DNA from: Neopestalotiopsis rosae
Taxonomy: Eukaryota > Ascomycota > Sordariomycetes > Amphisphaeriales > Sporocadaceae
Direction: 5' to 3'
DNA: 64,000 bases
Assembly (NCBI GenBank): GCA_023078685.1
Contig: JALGAS010000002.1
Span: forward strand, 3,658,001 to 3,722,000
Positions 1 to 11,858 of the stretch are shown here, piece by piece; position 1 is the first letter of the stretch, and each line of letters begins with the position of its first letter. The notes below the pieces were generated by a model. It worked only from the letters and a program-made list of their open reading frames with translations, did no database searches and was not told the DNA's origin. A program made the position numbers and the translations under genes.

Positions 1-639
1 CCTAGACTAACTCCAATTGCGGCACCTCCGCTGGCAGCGATTTCTCCCCTTATTAATCAATATTGCGTTGATCATACCAAGTCTGTCGCTGACTGCAGCA
101 TACTTACATAGAAGTGTCCAATTCGAGTTCTTGGTGCTTGCGGAACGTGGGGTATTGGTCAAGATTTCTACGTCTTGGCTTACAGTTGTGCTCCATGACA
201 ATGTCGACCTGCTATACCTGAAATCAATGCATGTGATCGAACCAAGCACTTCTGGGATACCTACCAACATTGAGGTTCCAAGAATTTAAACAATACCAAT
301 CAGTTGACTTGGCGACCTCTTTACCCTACTCGCATTGTGTTTCTTATATTTGAAAGTATTCTGATCAATTCCCCAGCTCCCGCTGTTGTGCTCCCCCAAG
401 TTCTGCCATCATGGTCACTCGAATTGTAGCCTAAAGATGGATTTAATCCAACTGGCGATTACGCAGTTACCTGTGATACTTACTGTAGCGTCATTTTCTG
501 GCGCCTTCAAGGGGTCAGGCATAGCCTTGGGCTTACGCTGAACCTCTCTTTCGGCCATCTTGCTGCTCGATAGTAGCGCAAGTTCCGTCCGACGCTCCGA
601 CATGGAGGCCGGAAAGTATTCTTTACTCCCATCATCGGT

Positions 640-2204
640 GTCACTCTGGTCATAAGGTCCTGCAAACTCGTACCCGGCACTTTTGCAAATGCTTGATCAA
701 AGACAAGCAGTGGCCGGCTTGAAAGGCACAGCTTGATAGTTGGGACTTGGTGCATTCGTTGAAAAGGTCAACGATGTCCAAACAGTCTCCCTCATACTCA
801 TCCAACCCATCAATCAGCAGACATATCTTGAATCTGTTCTCAACAGTTTGTACAGCCTTTGAAAGGCGTTCTTGAGCTCTACCATTGTCGGGCTTTTGGC
901 CGAGGCGGTAACAGCGGAGAGTCAGGAGATAGCTGAGCGCCTATGATACCTATTGTTATCGAATACACAGTGTTCCAAACATCTGGGAGCATTTCTGGTA
1001 GAAGTTCCCGATGACCTTGGAGAATCATGTAGAGCAGAGATCTCAAGAGCCGACGCTGCGATCTCTGCTCTTCATCTCCGCTGCTCTATGTGGAAAGGCC
1101 GTAGACTTTGGCGGGCATGTTGCCAACCCAAGCTTCGAGTTGTTTTCATCCTCTTTGCGTTTTCAAAGATATACCTCATCGGAGTAGATTTGCCAGACCC
1201 TGCCTTGCCATTGATCCAACAGATGCCCTTGCCTGTTCGAAGCCACTCGACAAAGTTACTCCATTTCCTATCCGCAATGTCATTGTATATTCATTCAAAT
1301 GTTTCAACATGAGGAAGGTCAATGCTCTCTCGGCGATTATCCAGAGTATCAAATGACAGACTTTCAAGGATATCGTTTTGTGTCATCAAGACGCACAGTT
1401 CCTCTTCTAGCTGCGCTTCTTGGGCGAATGTTGCTGGCTCAAAGGTATTGGTAACATTGGGTCCTTTTCGGGAGAGAAAGCTTCCCGGTTGTATCTTACC
1501 TCGCAAGACCTCATTCGGGTGTTGGACATCACAGACCTCTCTCTCGGCTTGTGCCTCTTGCATCTCGATGATTTTAGTCGAGCAGCGAATTCCTACCGAA
1601 TCGATAGGAGGATACGAAACTCAATCTCGCCCCGAAATTCTTTGAGTGTTGCCACCATTTCCTCCGTTTCAATCTTGTTCCAAGAGGCAGCCAGAGCCTT
1701 CTTGAAACTTCACCATTTGGAAAATCGCCGTCTTGAGCCCAGTTCATCTGCCACTGAGCCGTCGTGACCTAGCTGCAGCGCCTGGTGGCGGGTAGATACT
1801 GCGCTGAGTCCTGATACGATCATACGAACATTTAGCCTCTTTCCTGCGTTATCTCCTGGCAATTGCGTCGCCTTTGGTTGTAATCTCTTGATGCGATCGA
1901 ACAAAACCACTGCAATTTCGTGGCACCTGATGCACAGTCTAGCCAATGCGTCGTCATCTCCAGTGCGATCTTCCTTCTTCACCCGCGGGATAGAACGGAA
2001 TTGAGGGAGGCTCAGTCTAAAGTCGGTGAGTTGGCCGATATCATTGGCAATAGTCTCGATATCTACCACGGATGAGCAGAAGCCGCGATGGGATTTGTAA
2101 ATTTGGTCGGCGCTGGGCAGAATCTTGCCTCCGTAATCAACAAAGGCAATGACGGTACTGGCGACCGACAGAGCTGTCAGCGCTTTCATTGCGTCTGAGA
2201 CCAC
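640..2204 (-). pseudogene. Decayed NACHT/NLR-like STAND NTPase gene
   Basis: Reading the minus strand from 2204, the first 164 codons resemble the N-terminal domain that precedes NACHT in fungal STAND proteins (start MVSDAMKALTALSVASTVIA, then a YKS helix). The frame is then broken. There is an in-frame TGA at 1710-1712, with the same frame resuming as SFKKALAASWNKIETEEM, a TAG at 1593-1595, and several frame changes after that. Recognisable pieces continue in order: a Walker A GKAGSGKST at 1183-1209, a block reading EEQRSQRRLLRSLLYMILQ near 1000-1050, a Walker B LLIDGLDEYE near 785-830, and IKLCLSSRP near 720-745 in a shifted frame. Intact relatives are signalling NTPases of nonself recognition and programmed cell death in fungi. 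Here no continuous protein can be made. No effector or repeat domain is clear on either side, and the downstream end is uncertain. Confidence 0.8.
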
Positions 2205-3993
2205 ATTTGTCCAATGTATGTTGAAGCTGGGAAAGTAAGATGTAAAACAAGAGAGCCGAATGGGACGTGGCTGACAAGAGAAGAAGACGTACTGATTATT
2301 GGAAGGATTTCAACTTTTGCACAGCCGCTTTCCCGCGTGCATGGGAGGGTCTTAAGGAGGGGTCGCCTACGATGCAGCTGTGATATTTAGAAGGGTATAT
2401 GAAATTTATAGTGGGTATATATCGTACAGTGGATTGATTGTAGCACCACTATAGCACACTGCGTGTATAATTCTAAACATCGCGTCTCTAAATAATCTCC
2501 ATCTTCCTTTGATTGACCTCTAATATGCCTTTAATGCGCGCGAATGACTTGTGTATATCTGGATAAAAGACAATTGCCTGTGACCAAGAAGACGCTGCTT
2601 TTTCTCTCGTTTTTTGTCTTCTTCTTTTTTTTTAATGTCAGATGTGGTGCACAAGCGGGTGCGCAAGCGGCAAGAGTCTTTGCCATACCAAGACATCCTA
2701 GCCTATCCACTGATCGGCTGATCTCAGCGGAGTTCTTCCCCAGCACCACCATGGTCTCCCGAGCCCCATATCGCCTCATCCCGTACCTCGCCGCCTTCAT
2801 CCATCCTGAGATAACGCGGCGCTATGATGGCCTTCGTCGCATTGAGCAGATTTCTACGGCGCATTCGGAGCCAGCTCGATAGTCCGGCCCGGGAGAACGT
2901 CCCCTACTTATCTCGCCCAAGATGCGCAGAGGCGTCTACTGTATTCTTGGTGTATGGCAACTATAGCTTGACATTGTGCCAGGTCGCTCTCTTGCAAAGG
3001 AATGATGGACAAATGACCACTTTCCCTCGAGAATGTGTTAGTCGCAGTTGCGTACGCCGCATCCACGCTATTTCGATTGAAACGCCTCAGGTAATATTAT
3101 TCGGAGTAGAGATTCCAAATGTGAATTTTGCAACGAGCTTCTCATTGACTGGAGCTGGGTCGTAATGGTGTATGTAACGGCCAAGGGTTGGGGAGGCTGT
3201 TTCTCTGCCAGTCTCCCGGCTAGTGTAAAGTGGTATGACTGGACTCGGGTGTCCTTGCGAGCTGAGGTGCAGTTGCTGGGGCGGATTGGTTGCCAACTCC
3301 AAATGGCGAGCAGAGATCCAGCTACCAATGTGCCAAAGCCTCGCCGGGAACCATGTCGCCCCGTCAAAGGCACCAGGAATATTACTGCCCTGTGACGACT
3401 GGTCGGATGATAGTGTATGAGATGGTGCATAAGCACAATCTATACTGCTCATATTGGCTGACTTAACACAGGGGCTTAGCAAATGGGACAAAAGATACGC
3501 TCGATGCTATGATAGAGGATTTAAGGATTGGCCGTCAAACAGAGCATGATATGTCCAAACGAAGGAAACCATGTCCCGTAATCCTTATATTATAATCCTG
3601 ACCTAGAGAATGCAATTCAGCCTCTGCCACTTTTCAAAATCCCCCATTTCCTCGATCTATAGAACTCGCAGCCAACATGATGAATTAGTGAGATTCAAAC
3701 GTTTCGAATCACTGTCTAATGCTTGGACTGTAAGCCGATGTCTGTTTTAGGAAATCGGAGACTTGCTAGGCCCTGTCATATACTTAGGCTCCGCCGCCTA
3801 ACTATGAATAGTCGGGCGCGCACAACTTTTATCACTTCAAACACGTGAAGATAGACGTAATTCTTCTCGACGCTCCTGCGTGGCTGTGAATGTTGCCCTT
3901 GTGTCCCATTCGTGCCCTGGTAGCGGACCAGGGATGTCGGTGTGCGACAATACTGCTCCGCCCCGGGCACGTGGCTGTGGTGGTACAGGGACA
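2205..3993. other. Intergenic, no supported gene
   Basis: Only short overlapping ORFs on both strands with no recognisable domain. It contains a T-rich tract near 2600-2635. This is the upstream flank of the NLR pseudogene and the downstream flank of the acetyltransferase. Confidence 0.5.
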
Positions 3994-4953
3994 TTATAGT
4001 ATAGTGCATGCCCCGGGACCAATGGGTTTTGACTGCCATTCCATACAAGCGACTTGAAGCTGCTCTTCTTCACCAGGTGCCTGGACGATGATATCTCCCA
4101 GCGTTTGAAAGCTGAGGTGCTCATATAGCATCTGCCCCATGTGACTCGCTAGAACAGTGACTGGCTGCCCTCTTAGCTGAGCAAGCTGTATACCCCAGTG
4201 GCATAGCACTGTTCCTACACCACGACGACGATAGTCGGGATGGGTTGTTAGTAGCCACAAATGTACCTGGTTTCCAGCATATTTGGCAAAATATTTTTCA
4301 AAGGCATTACTGAGCGCATTGGCAAACTCCAACATGTGCCCCCGATCGGCGTCTCGACGCTGATCAATACCGACATCTACGAGATATGTTCAGGTCAGCA
4401 GTCGACCGCAATTGATGGCTATGCAAGAGGCATGAAGGAGTAACAGACCGCCCACCTGCGATTCTATATTCACTGCTAAATCCCAGACTGCCAGTGCGAC
4501 GGAGATCGGCTGACTCCGATCCAGCTCAGGGTCTTGCTTATGGTCGCCGTTTTGCTCGTCGCTTTTCTCATTGGCTGGCAGGGTGGCGAGAAGCACGGCA
4601 TACTTGTCAGGCTGATTCAGGTACCCTTCATACTCTTTTCTTGTCCACAGCCAATTATCTTCTTGGTACTTTCGGCGATGTGGAAAGCGGTAATCGAATT
4701 CTGGGTCGTCTGGGAATCCGGCCTGAGCAATGTTTGTCAAGTCATCCAAATCGTCGATTGTAGCGGCTTTTACAACAATGTTATTAGCAGAACCATCGAT
4801 CGTCTCGCAAGGCATTTTCAAAATATATGAAGAATGGCTTAGTAAAGCGCCTAGAGGGAGCATTAGAGCATTGTTGGGTATCGATGCCTGATGTTGCGGC
4901 GACTCCGTTGTTTGTATACTACCTGTAGGCACACAATCCTCAGCAATTGTCAT
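3994..4953 (-). CDS. GNAT family N-acetyltransferase
   Basis: Two exons on the minus strand. The upstream exon carries the N-terminal part of a GNAT fold (IVVKAATIDDLDDLTNIAQA, then a WLWTRKEYEGYL segment and a VALAVWDLA beta strand). The downstream exon (from about 4376) has the acetyl-CoA binding motif A, LLTTHPDYRRRGVGTVLCHW, with the R/Q-x-x-G-x-G/A pattern visible as RRRGVG. The 3' splice site CTCGTAG at 4377-4382 follows a CTGAC branch site. The matching donor is uncertain: a GTCTGT at 4448 keeps frame, whereas the better-looking GTGGGC at 4455 does not. The start is either 4953 (295 aa) or, more like the family, 4815 (249 aa). The protein probably transfers acetyl groups to an amine substrate in the cytosol. 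The substrate cannot be read from sequence. Confidence 0.75.
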
Positions 4954-5475
4954 GTGCCGCTCGGTTGAGCCTGCCAGTATTAGAACTAAACGATCTGCTT
5001 CAATGTTTTCAGCATCATGGGAAGTTGGCCGATTGCCCCTTCCGGCACCGATGTCTTGTTGCGGAAAAGATTATGGCGGGGTAAATGAACTGTTCTGTTC
5101 CTGCCGTCAGCACAACTGCGCCTTGACTTGGGTGTCAATATATGCTTGTCAGATGGGGGCTAAAGGTGCCCTGCATATATGGTAAACCCACAAGCGCACT
5201 TGACGTATATGCGCGGCACATCACGCCTTCATTGGGCCTTCATTCTCTTCACATTCATCGTACATAATCTGGGGGCCGATGGCGGTAGAATTACGCAAAA
5301 TGGGAGTTGCGGCAAGCAGAGATCAGATCATGCTTCATCATGATATGAACTCGGATGCTCCGCTGTCCTCTGAACTCCCACATCTATACCCAATACTACA
5401 ACACCACGCTTGCATCGAGGCAGTCATTGGTGAGCTAGATTTTATTCCGCGTCTCACGCGGGAAAACGCAGCACA

Positions 5476-7706
5476 ATGGAAGGAGATTATGTCGATAATG
5501 GTTGGTTCCGCACAGACACGTGGTCGACTGAATCTTCACTGTCAGTTACACCTGAGCCTTTAGATTTCGGCATCAACAACGAGGCTACGGGGTTGTGGCC
5601 ACGCGAAAACTTCGCTGGACTGTCTACGCCAACGTTCTTTCATTTCAATATCAGTCAGCAGTACGCGAATGGGACCAATGTGCAGCAGCAATCACATGTT
5701 CAGCCCTTCACTGTTCCGCCGCATGGAGGAAATCCAATGCATAACGCAAGACAATTGGCTTTCAACCCCTCAGTCTTGCCAGTTCCGGCTTCATCAAGCC
5801 TGAAACGGTCTTGTCCTTCCATCCCACCTACACCATATCGGCAGCAAGCCGCCAATATTTCTCCCTATGACAGCAGCGCACACATCTCTCCTGGCCAAGC
5901 GCAATTCTCTCAAGTCAGCCGGCATGGCCCGCCGCCGAAGAAGCATCGCAGATTTGCTCAAACGCCAAATCCAGGGGTTCGACTTGATGTTCTGTCACGA
6001 GATGAGGTATGGTAACTGAAACAAGCGAGATCCTGTTCCTGCTAATTGATATACGACAGGAACCTCAAGTCATCGTCCAAATGGATAATGCAGGACAGAC
6101 ACATGGTCATGTCCATATCTTTGGTGCACGTCAAAAAGTTAGGCGGGACTTGACACCAAACGAAAGCGCTCTTACGAAAAGGACCCGCAAATTAGAAGCC
6201 TGTGGCCGATGCAAGGCTTTCAAACAACGGGTATGCTCCTTATCGCTATGTACCCTACTTAACTGACAAGTTGGAGTGCAATCGACCCGAGTGTGACTTC
6301 ATGCCATGCGCAAACTGTCTAAAAGCGCGACACTCTGTAAAGAGTAGGCCTGGAGACGCCTTGTGTATCCGCGTGAAGCTCCCTGACCTCAGTCTGCACC
6401 GCAATGGTAGGTAAACCACGTTCAACTCGTGTATGCTCAAGATGTTCTAATATGTGATAGGAACGACTGATACCCCTTTCCTCCAGGAATGGACGTTCCG
6501 TAAAGAAATGCTGGCTTGCAACTCAAATTTTCCATTGAATGCCCATCGACGGACGATCCAACTTTCCCAAGGAATAGATGGTATCGTCTTGGAGGTCCTT
6601 GTCGCCCCGTACGCTATGGAAAGCGAGGACAAAACCTGGTACGAATGGAAAGACTCAAACAAAAAGGACCGATCCATGAATATGCCCCTTTATTACATAT
6701 GTGACATGGAATCAATCAAAGGTGATCTCCTGGCAAAAGTGGAGAGTGACACCGCAGGCGAATATTTGTTATCGCTGTTGAGGAAAGATGATGATATCGT
6801 CAGGGAGGCTTTCTGCGAAGCGCACCGCCTCAGACACGGGGTAAGCATTACACATATCTTGTTGTGCTCATGGGTAATAATTGGCTAACATGCTTCAGAG
6901 TTCATTGCTCTCCAATGCCCTAAATATCTGGTGTGGTACACGCTTCACAGAGCTAACGTGGACAATATGTGGTGACGACAAGCTCGGGTGTGCACCCCCA
7001 ACGGAGACCGACAACCCCTGGCATGGCACCGTCCCAGTCACACCAATTATGGACACGCAGTTGGATGAAATCGCCATCAATGCTTTCCTGAAGCCATATG
7101 ACGGCCAGTTCCTTCGAGAGCTTCATCGTGAGATGACGAACCCAGATACTACTCATTGGTATGAGGTTCTTCTGGCGCTGTTGATTATCCTCCATAATTT
7201 CCAACGCATATTCATTGACGTAATTGAGTATACGAATCGCCATGGAATCAAGGCTAGTCTACGACACGCCTGTTCTGCCGGACTTATGCTGACATACCGC
7301 AGAAATCCAAATCCCGAGGTGGCGCTTCTTTGTCCGAGAGAAACGTTCACGCTTGCATGTCCTTGCTGGCATACTTCCATTTTGCTTACCTCGGCTCCAG
7401 GAAGTTCTTCTGTATCATGAAGAAGGGCGAAGAGATGGAGTCAATGCCTGAGGATCAGCAAAACTTTTTGCATACTTTACATCGTTTCATGAGCAAGAAA
7501 GGTAGTACACTCATCCGTCTGCCACAAACGTTCAGAGACATAGCTAACGCTAGGTAATAGATCAATTGAAAGACTGGCAACAGAGGAATATGTACCAAGA
7601 CCCAATGTTCTGGATCATCCAACTCTTGATACCTGACTGGAAAGGAGACTTCAAACTCAGTACACCAATCGACGGTTTCACCGAGGAAGACCTTTTAACA
7701 ACATAA
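5476..7706 (+). CDS. Fungal Cys-rich (Zn2Cys6-like) transcription factor
   Basis: Seven exons read by splice signals: 5476-6006, 6060-6230, 6277-6406, 6461-6840, 6899 to about 7252, 7303-7501 and 7561-7706, about 636 aa. The N-terminal about 180 residues are Gln/Pro/Ser-rich with a basic PPPKKHRR patch that could be a nuclear signal. Exons 2 and 3 then join to give a cysteine cluster ACGRCKAFKQRC...CANC followed by a distant DALCIRVKLPDLSLHR. The spacing is C-x2-C-x6-C-x9-C-x2-C-x15-C. The first half matches Zn2Cys6 fingers. The long last spacer, the cysteine just before a basic 'LPDLSLHR'-type stretch, resembles a subgroup of fungal C6 regulators. The rest is an uncharacterised fungal C-terminal region. 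It is probably a DNA-binding regulator. The exon 5/6 junction lacks a good GT donor in phase; a GC-AG intron (7253-7302) fits. It converges with the dioxygenase gene 200 bp downstream. Confidence 0.72.
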
Positions 7707-7906
7707 GCCTTTCCAGGGGACCTCTGCATCCTAAATGCGACACTGAAACCGAAAGAGGAAAAGAAGGAGGAGGGAGGCAAGCGAATGATCAAGCCATCTC
7801 TCCAAGAATTCGAAAGTCAACATGACAAATATCCTCAGGCTGACTATCGACCATAGCATCGTTCTGATGCCCCTCCGTTGAGTAATGGACAAACTTAAGG
7901 ATTGAC

Positions 7907-9291
7907 TTAGCCATTAGTAGGTGCTTCGGCTTCCTGTCCTTGCTCAAAGTCGGTCCACCATGTCTCGACTCTAGTACCGTCGGCACAGTTTGGACCGTAA
8001 ATTTTCTCTCGCTGTTCCATGGCTGCTCCAGTGACGGCCCAACTATGCTCCGGATCACGCAAGAACATCTTCAGAAGGTGGCGCTGACTGGAATCCTTGT
8101 CACTAAAGGAGCTTCTTGCATGGAGCATGGCTTGATCGTTGACGAAAACGATGTCGCCCTTCGTCAATGGCACCTCGACAGAGTTCGCAGCAGCCATGAA
8201 TTGTACTGCATCCATGGCTTTAATTTGGGCTTCGGTCAGACTTGGTAAAGAGGGGTTTCTCTTCAAGCCTTGAAAGCCTGTCAAAGGGTATCGGGAAAAT
8301 CGGAACACAATTTTGTCAGATCCTGCTCTGTGGAGGAAAGGTACGCAAAGCGGCGGATACTTTGCATAGTCCTTGAATCTGTTCTCAGATTTGAGGGCGT
8401 TGCTCTACAACAAAGGATCATGAGCACTACTTACGTATCCAAAACCCAAGAATCAGCAAGAGTCTCAAGCACACCAGGATGGTTCAAGGCCAGCTCATTG
8501 TACAAGCTGAAGGAACTTGAGAGCGACAACTTTCCGCCCTTTTGAGCACTTTCGAGCACATACAGTCCCATGATTTCCGAATTATCAGAGTGGAACGCCT
8601 TTGTCAATGTCAGCTTTACACCTCACTCACCATGGCAAGTGCCACTTACAACTTTCTCCAAGGTGTATGCTGGCGTGACGGCGGATGAGACATTGAGCAG
8701 ATGGCCTGAGTTCAATCAGCATACGTTTGAAATAGCGTGCTCTGGAGAGTACAAACTGATGACGCTTTCTCTCTTGCGGTCAACAAAGCCACGTTCGGGT
8801 GCTATATGGCTTGCAAGTCCGGCATATATAATGACATTGTCTGCCGCGGAATACCTGGCTGGATTGAGTCCCCGAACAATGTTGAAGCCCACACCGTTGT
8901 AGCACTCGTGTGAGACAGCCTTCAGTCGACGGGCAAGCGCTTCGGCTAAGGGAAAGGTCTCGGCTGATAAGGAAGAAGTATCCAAAGACATTCCTGTTGA
9001 TCAGTCAGACTGAAGGCATGTCTGCTAAGAGACAGAATACTTACTCTTGAAAGCAGCAAGAGCTGATTCAACGTTATCAACATCTTCGGGGCTCAATTCG
9101 ACCACATACTCTGTCAAGTGGGCTTGTATGTCTTTGGCTTTCCATGCCAACGGTGACAAAAGTTTCCTGGGAAATCCAAAGGGAACGCGAACAATTTCCG
9201 GAACGTCCTGAGGCAATGCCTTCCAGAAGGACTCGGCCTGCTTCTCCGAAGGGAAATATGGAAGAGATGAAGAAAGTACTGCGGTCGCCAT
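7907..9291 (-). CDS. TauD/TfdA-type Fe(II)/2-oxoglutarate dioxygenase
   Basis: Four exons on the minus strand: 9045-9291, 8650-8993, 8435 to about 8613 (or 8598), and 7907-8378, about 413 aa. All junctions keep phase with GTAAGT donors. The third exon holds the iron-binding H-x-D as AFHSDNSEIMGLY, followed by GGKLSLSSSFSLYNEL. The last exon holds KIVFRFSRYPLTG and the distal His in DIVFVNDQAMLHARSSFSD, with the 2-oxoglutarate-binding Arg expected in QRHLLKMFLRD. Family members oxidise taurine-like or other small substrates or act in secondary metabolism, using iron and 2-oxoglutarate in the cytosol. The substrate here is unknown. The length is close to other fungal members. It lies tail to tail with the Cys-rich regulator; a functional link is possible but not shown. 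Confidence 0.85.
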
Positions 9292-10908
9292 TGTGTAAGT
9301 GGTGAAGGATGGGACTTGATGTCTGTTGATCTGGTGTGGATGATCTTGCTAATTCCTCCTACTCTGACAGTTGTCGACCCGTCGAGTCCTTTTTTTATGC
9401 TCATCATCACGCTCCTCTGGATGCTATGATCTATTCAGCAGAGCCTCAAAGTCACATCCTCCCACCACGCCACGAATCCTGATAGTGGCGATTCTTCGTC
9501 CATGATGCGGACTGCATAGCACATCGTCTGCCGATGCAAGCGGCAAAATGTTCTGCGGTCCATGCGGGGTAGCTTCACTGATTGTTGTGATGCTTGTGGA
9601 TACGAGTGAGCATACATCCGGCTAGTTTGGTTCTTTGAAGCTCCATCCGCCGAGAAGGAAGACGCCGCCGACCGAGACGTTCATTGTACATTTTAGTGAG
9701 GCTAATTAGATGCAATTCACCAATCAGTTATCGTTCAAACAGCGAAGCATCGTCGAATGAGACCAGAATCGGGACATTTCCTTTCCAATACTCCCGTCTA
9801 CCCTATTCATGCCGAATGCAGGAAGGTGATTATCATCAAACTATCACTGAGACCCTCACTCCAACTTCACGCGGATAGCGCGATATCGTCAGATCTCTGA
9901 TTCGTGGCCTTTCAGCTCGTGACTCTGCCACTTCAGTGCTTAGGCAAGTTGTGATTGAACAATCCGCAAAGGCGCTGAACCGAAATTCCCGGAGTCATCA
10001 AATCGGATACAAATCCACTAGAGCTATCTATCTTCACTGATTCCATGTTTCTTATCGGACACACTTGTTACGGAATGCCGAGAGTCCGGCGGTCAGGAGT
10101 TTCTGTTTTAGGGAAGCATCCCACGGCTGCTTGCATGGAGAGGGGTCATTTTGAGCCTCAATTCTTCAAAATGGTCACAATTGCCGAGTTAAGACAACAT
10201 CATTCTCCAGCAACTTGTGGGATTTCCACAGAGGATGAACAAAATCCCCATAGGTATTACGCAATCATACACTGCGATGGTGCGTGGGGTGAACTACCTA
10301 CTTGGGTAAGTATCTTGGAAAACGTATACAGGTTTCCCTTATTGGAGCGCTTGGCCGCGACTATTCAGAAAGGAAGAAATCATTCGATCACTAAATATAA
10401 CAGCTGATAACAGGGAAGTGTATCGAAGCTCAGCTGAGTTGTCGAGTTGAGCCGCAAGTACCAAGGTTTGTCACATTTGGAGACCTACTATTGTGATGCA
10501 GTCGTACCTAAGACTCCGGCGTTTACTGATCCCCGAGAGAACCTTGCTAAGTCTGTAATCATTTTCATTATACGACAGCATTTTTTTCACATGTTCATTT
10601 CTGCTCGGAACATCTCGTTGCAAAACAAGCTTCGGAGCCCGCGACGGATCGTCAGATCGCCGATCTATGTGTTTGCTGTCTGTTTGGTAGTGTAGGACAT
10701 GTTAACAACTGTTTGTTCTTGTTGTCACTAAGCGTTGGTTGATATTGACAGTAATTACTTACATCTAATATCCATAATTACTTGTTAATTCCACAGTGCT
10801 GTCTTTTGTAACAACTCGCAGGGAATTGACGTGCTGAATAAGGTTGAACGTCTACTTCCCAGACTGGCACAAACTTGGAATCAAAACTGGTACATGACGG
10901 AGGAAGGG
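9292..10908. other. Intergenic, no supported gene
   Basis: About 1.6 kb upstream of the dioxygenase. It holds a few short ORFs, the longest being 120 codons at 10045-10407, with no recognisable domain and no splice pattern that joins them. No repeat or transposon signature was seen. Confidence 0.45.
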
Positions 10909-10917
10909 AAAAAAAAA
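10909..10917 (-). terminator. RNA polymerase III terminator
   Basis: A run of nine T on the minus strand, beginning four bases after the last paired base of the tRNA acceptor stem. This is the usual Pol III stop and supports a transcribed tRNA gene. Confidence 0.7.
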
Positions 10918-10920
10918 CCT

Positions 10921-11087
10921 GGTTGAGGGAAGATTCGAACCTCCATTCTCTGAATCTCTGTACAAATATTCCCACAGTGTAAGACCCCGGGTTACCCCAA
11001 GATAACCTCCAGGATAGGATCCAAGAAAGCCACCGCCTAGAAATACAAGTATTGAAGCTCAGCGTGTTACCATTACACCACTCAACC
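10921..11087 (-). tRNA. Intron-containing tRNA-like gene, predicted anticodon UCA
   Basis: Read from 11087 downward. The acceptor stem GGTTGAG pairs perfectly with CTCAACC. The D arm GTGT/ACAC has loop AATGGTA, and the anticodon stem CTGAG pairs with TTCAG with one G-U. The variable loop is AGAAT, and the T arm GGAGG/CTTCC closes TTCGAAT. Box A (TGGTGTAATGG) matches the Pol III consensus exactly, and box B (GGTTCGAATCT) misses only at its last base. A 96-nt intron at 10956-11051 sits at the canonical position one base after the anticodon. The spliced product is 71 nt with discriminator A. Loop bases are C32, T33, then TCA at 34-36 and A37, so the anticodon would read UGA. The body resembles a tRNA-Gly(UCC), from which it would differ at base 36; that resemblance is from memory. 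It may be functional, a suppressor, or a tRNA pseudogene. Confidence 0.72.
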
Positions 11088-11858
11088 GTAACTACTGTAC
11101 TGGTATATTCTTTTTCTGTTGGAATTAGGTCCGTTTAAAACGGACTATTAGAACTTTGAAACAAAACGGAGCAGACGCGGGTCCTATGGGCGTTTGGTGT
11201 TGATGACGAGAGGTGATCATGCCGACGGACAGTGGTGAATGCTTGTAGAGGTGGATTCTATATATATACCTTGATCCACTCCTCGAGCTTTGACGGCATG
11301 ATACGGAGTGCCGTATAAGCCATACTAGCCAGTAAAGTCCCCGTTATGATGTACGCTTACAGAGCTGCACGTGCCCGAACACTTACCCCTTGTCCGTATG
11401 CATTCGTCCTTGGTGATTTAAATGCACATGGACTTCACTCTGACCATACTAATCCCACAAAAGCAACACTGGAAAACGACTGCAACATGATTCTCAGGTG
11501 CTGTGGCACCAATGACATGATGATCCGAGCTCATGAACATATGCAGCCAAGGTCAGACATGATCTCCATACCGCCAGTCCAAGCTCTAGGGGTTCCCTTT
11601 GAACGGGCCTTGTGAAAACGAACACACATGTTCATTGATTGTGGTATTGTGGTATCAGTGGCAAGTATTGTACATGCTCTTCGGCAGATGCCTTCTCCAT
11701 TGCTGGCAAAAGCAGCGTGTGACCAGTATATTACAAGTTTGTCCGAAACTCCGTGCAAATGCTGTCCGTGACGGCTTATTCTCGTCTCTGCTGTCCCTTC
11801 TTCTAATAAAAACAAACGCGGGGGAAGGAACATGCAAGGTTTCCTGCTTCTTCTACAG
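11088..11858. other. Intergenic, no supported gene
   Basis: Upstream of the tRNA and downstream of frataxin. It includes a TATATATA stretch at about 11260-11270 with no gene attached. The ORFs at 11346-11615 and 11531-11949 have no recognisable content. Confidence 0.45.
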
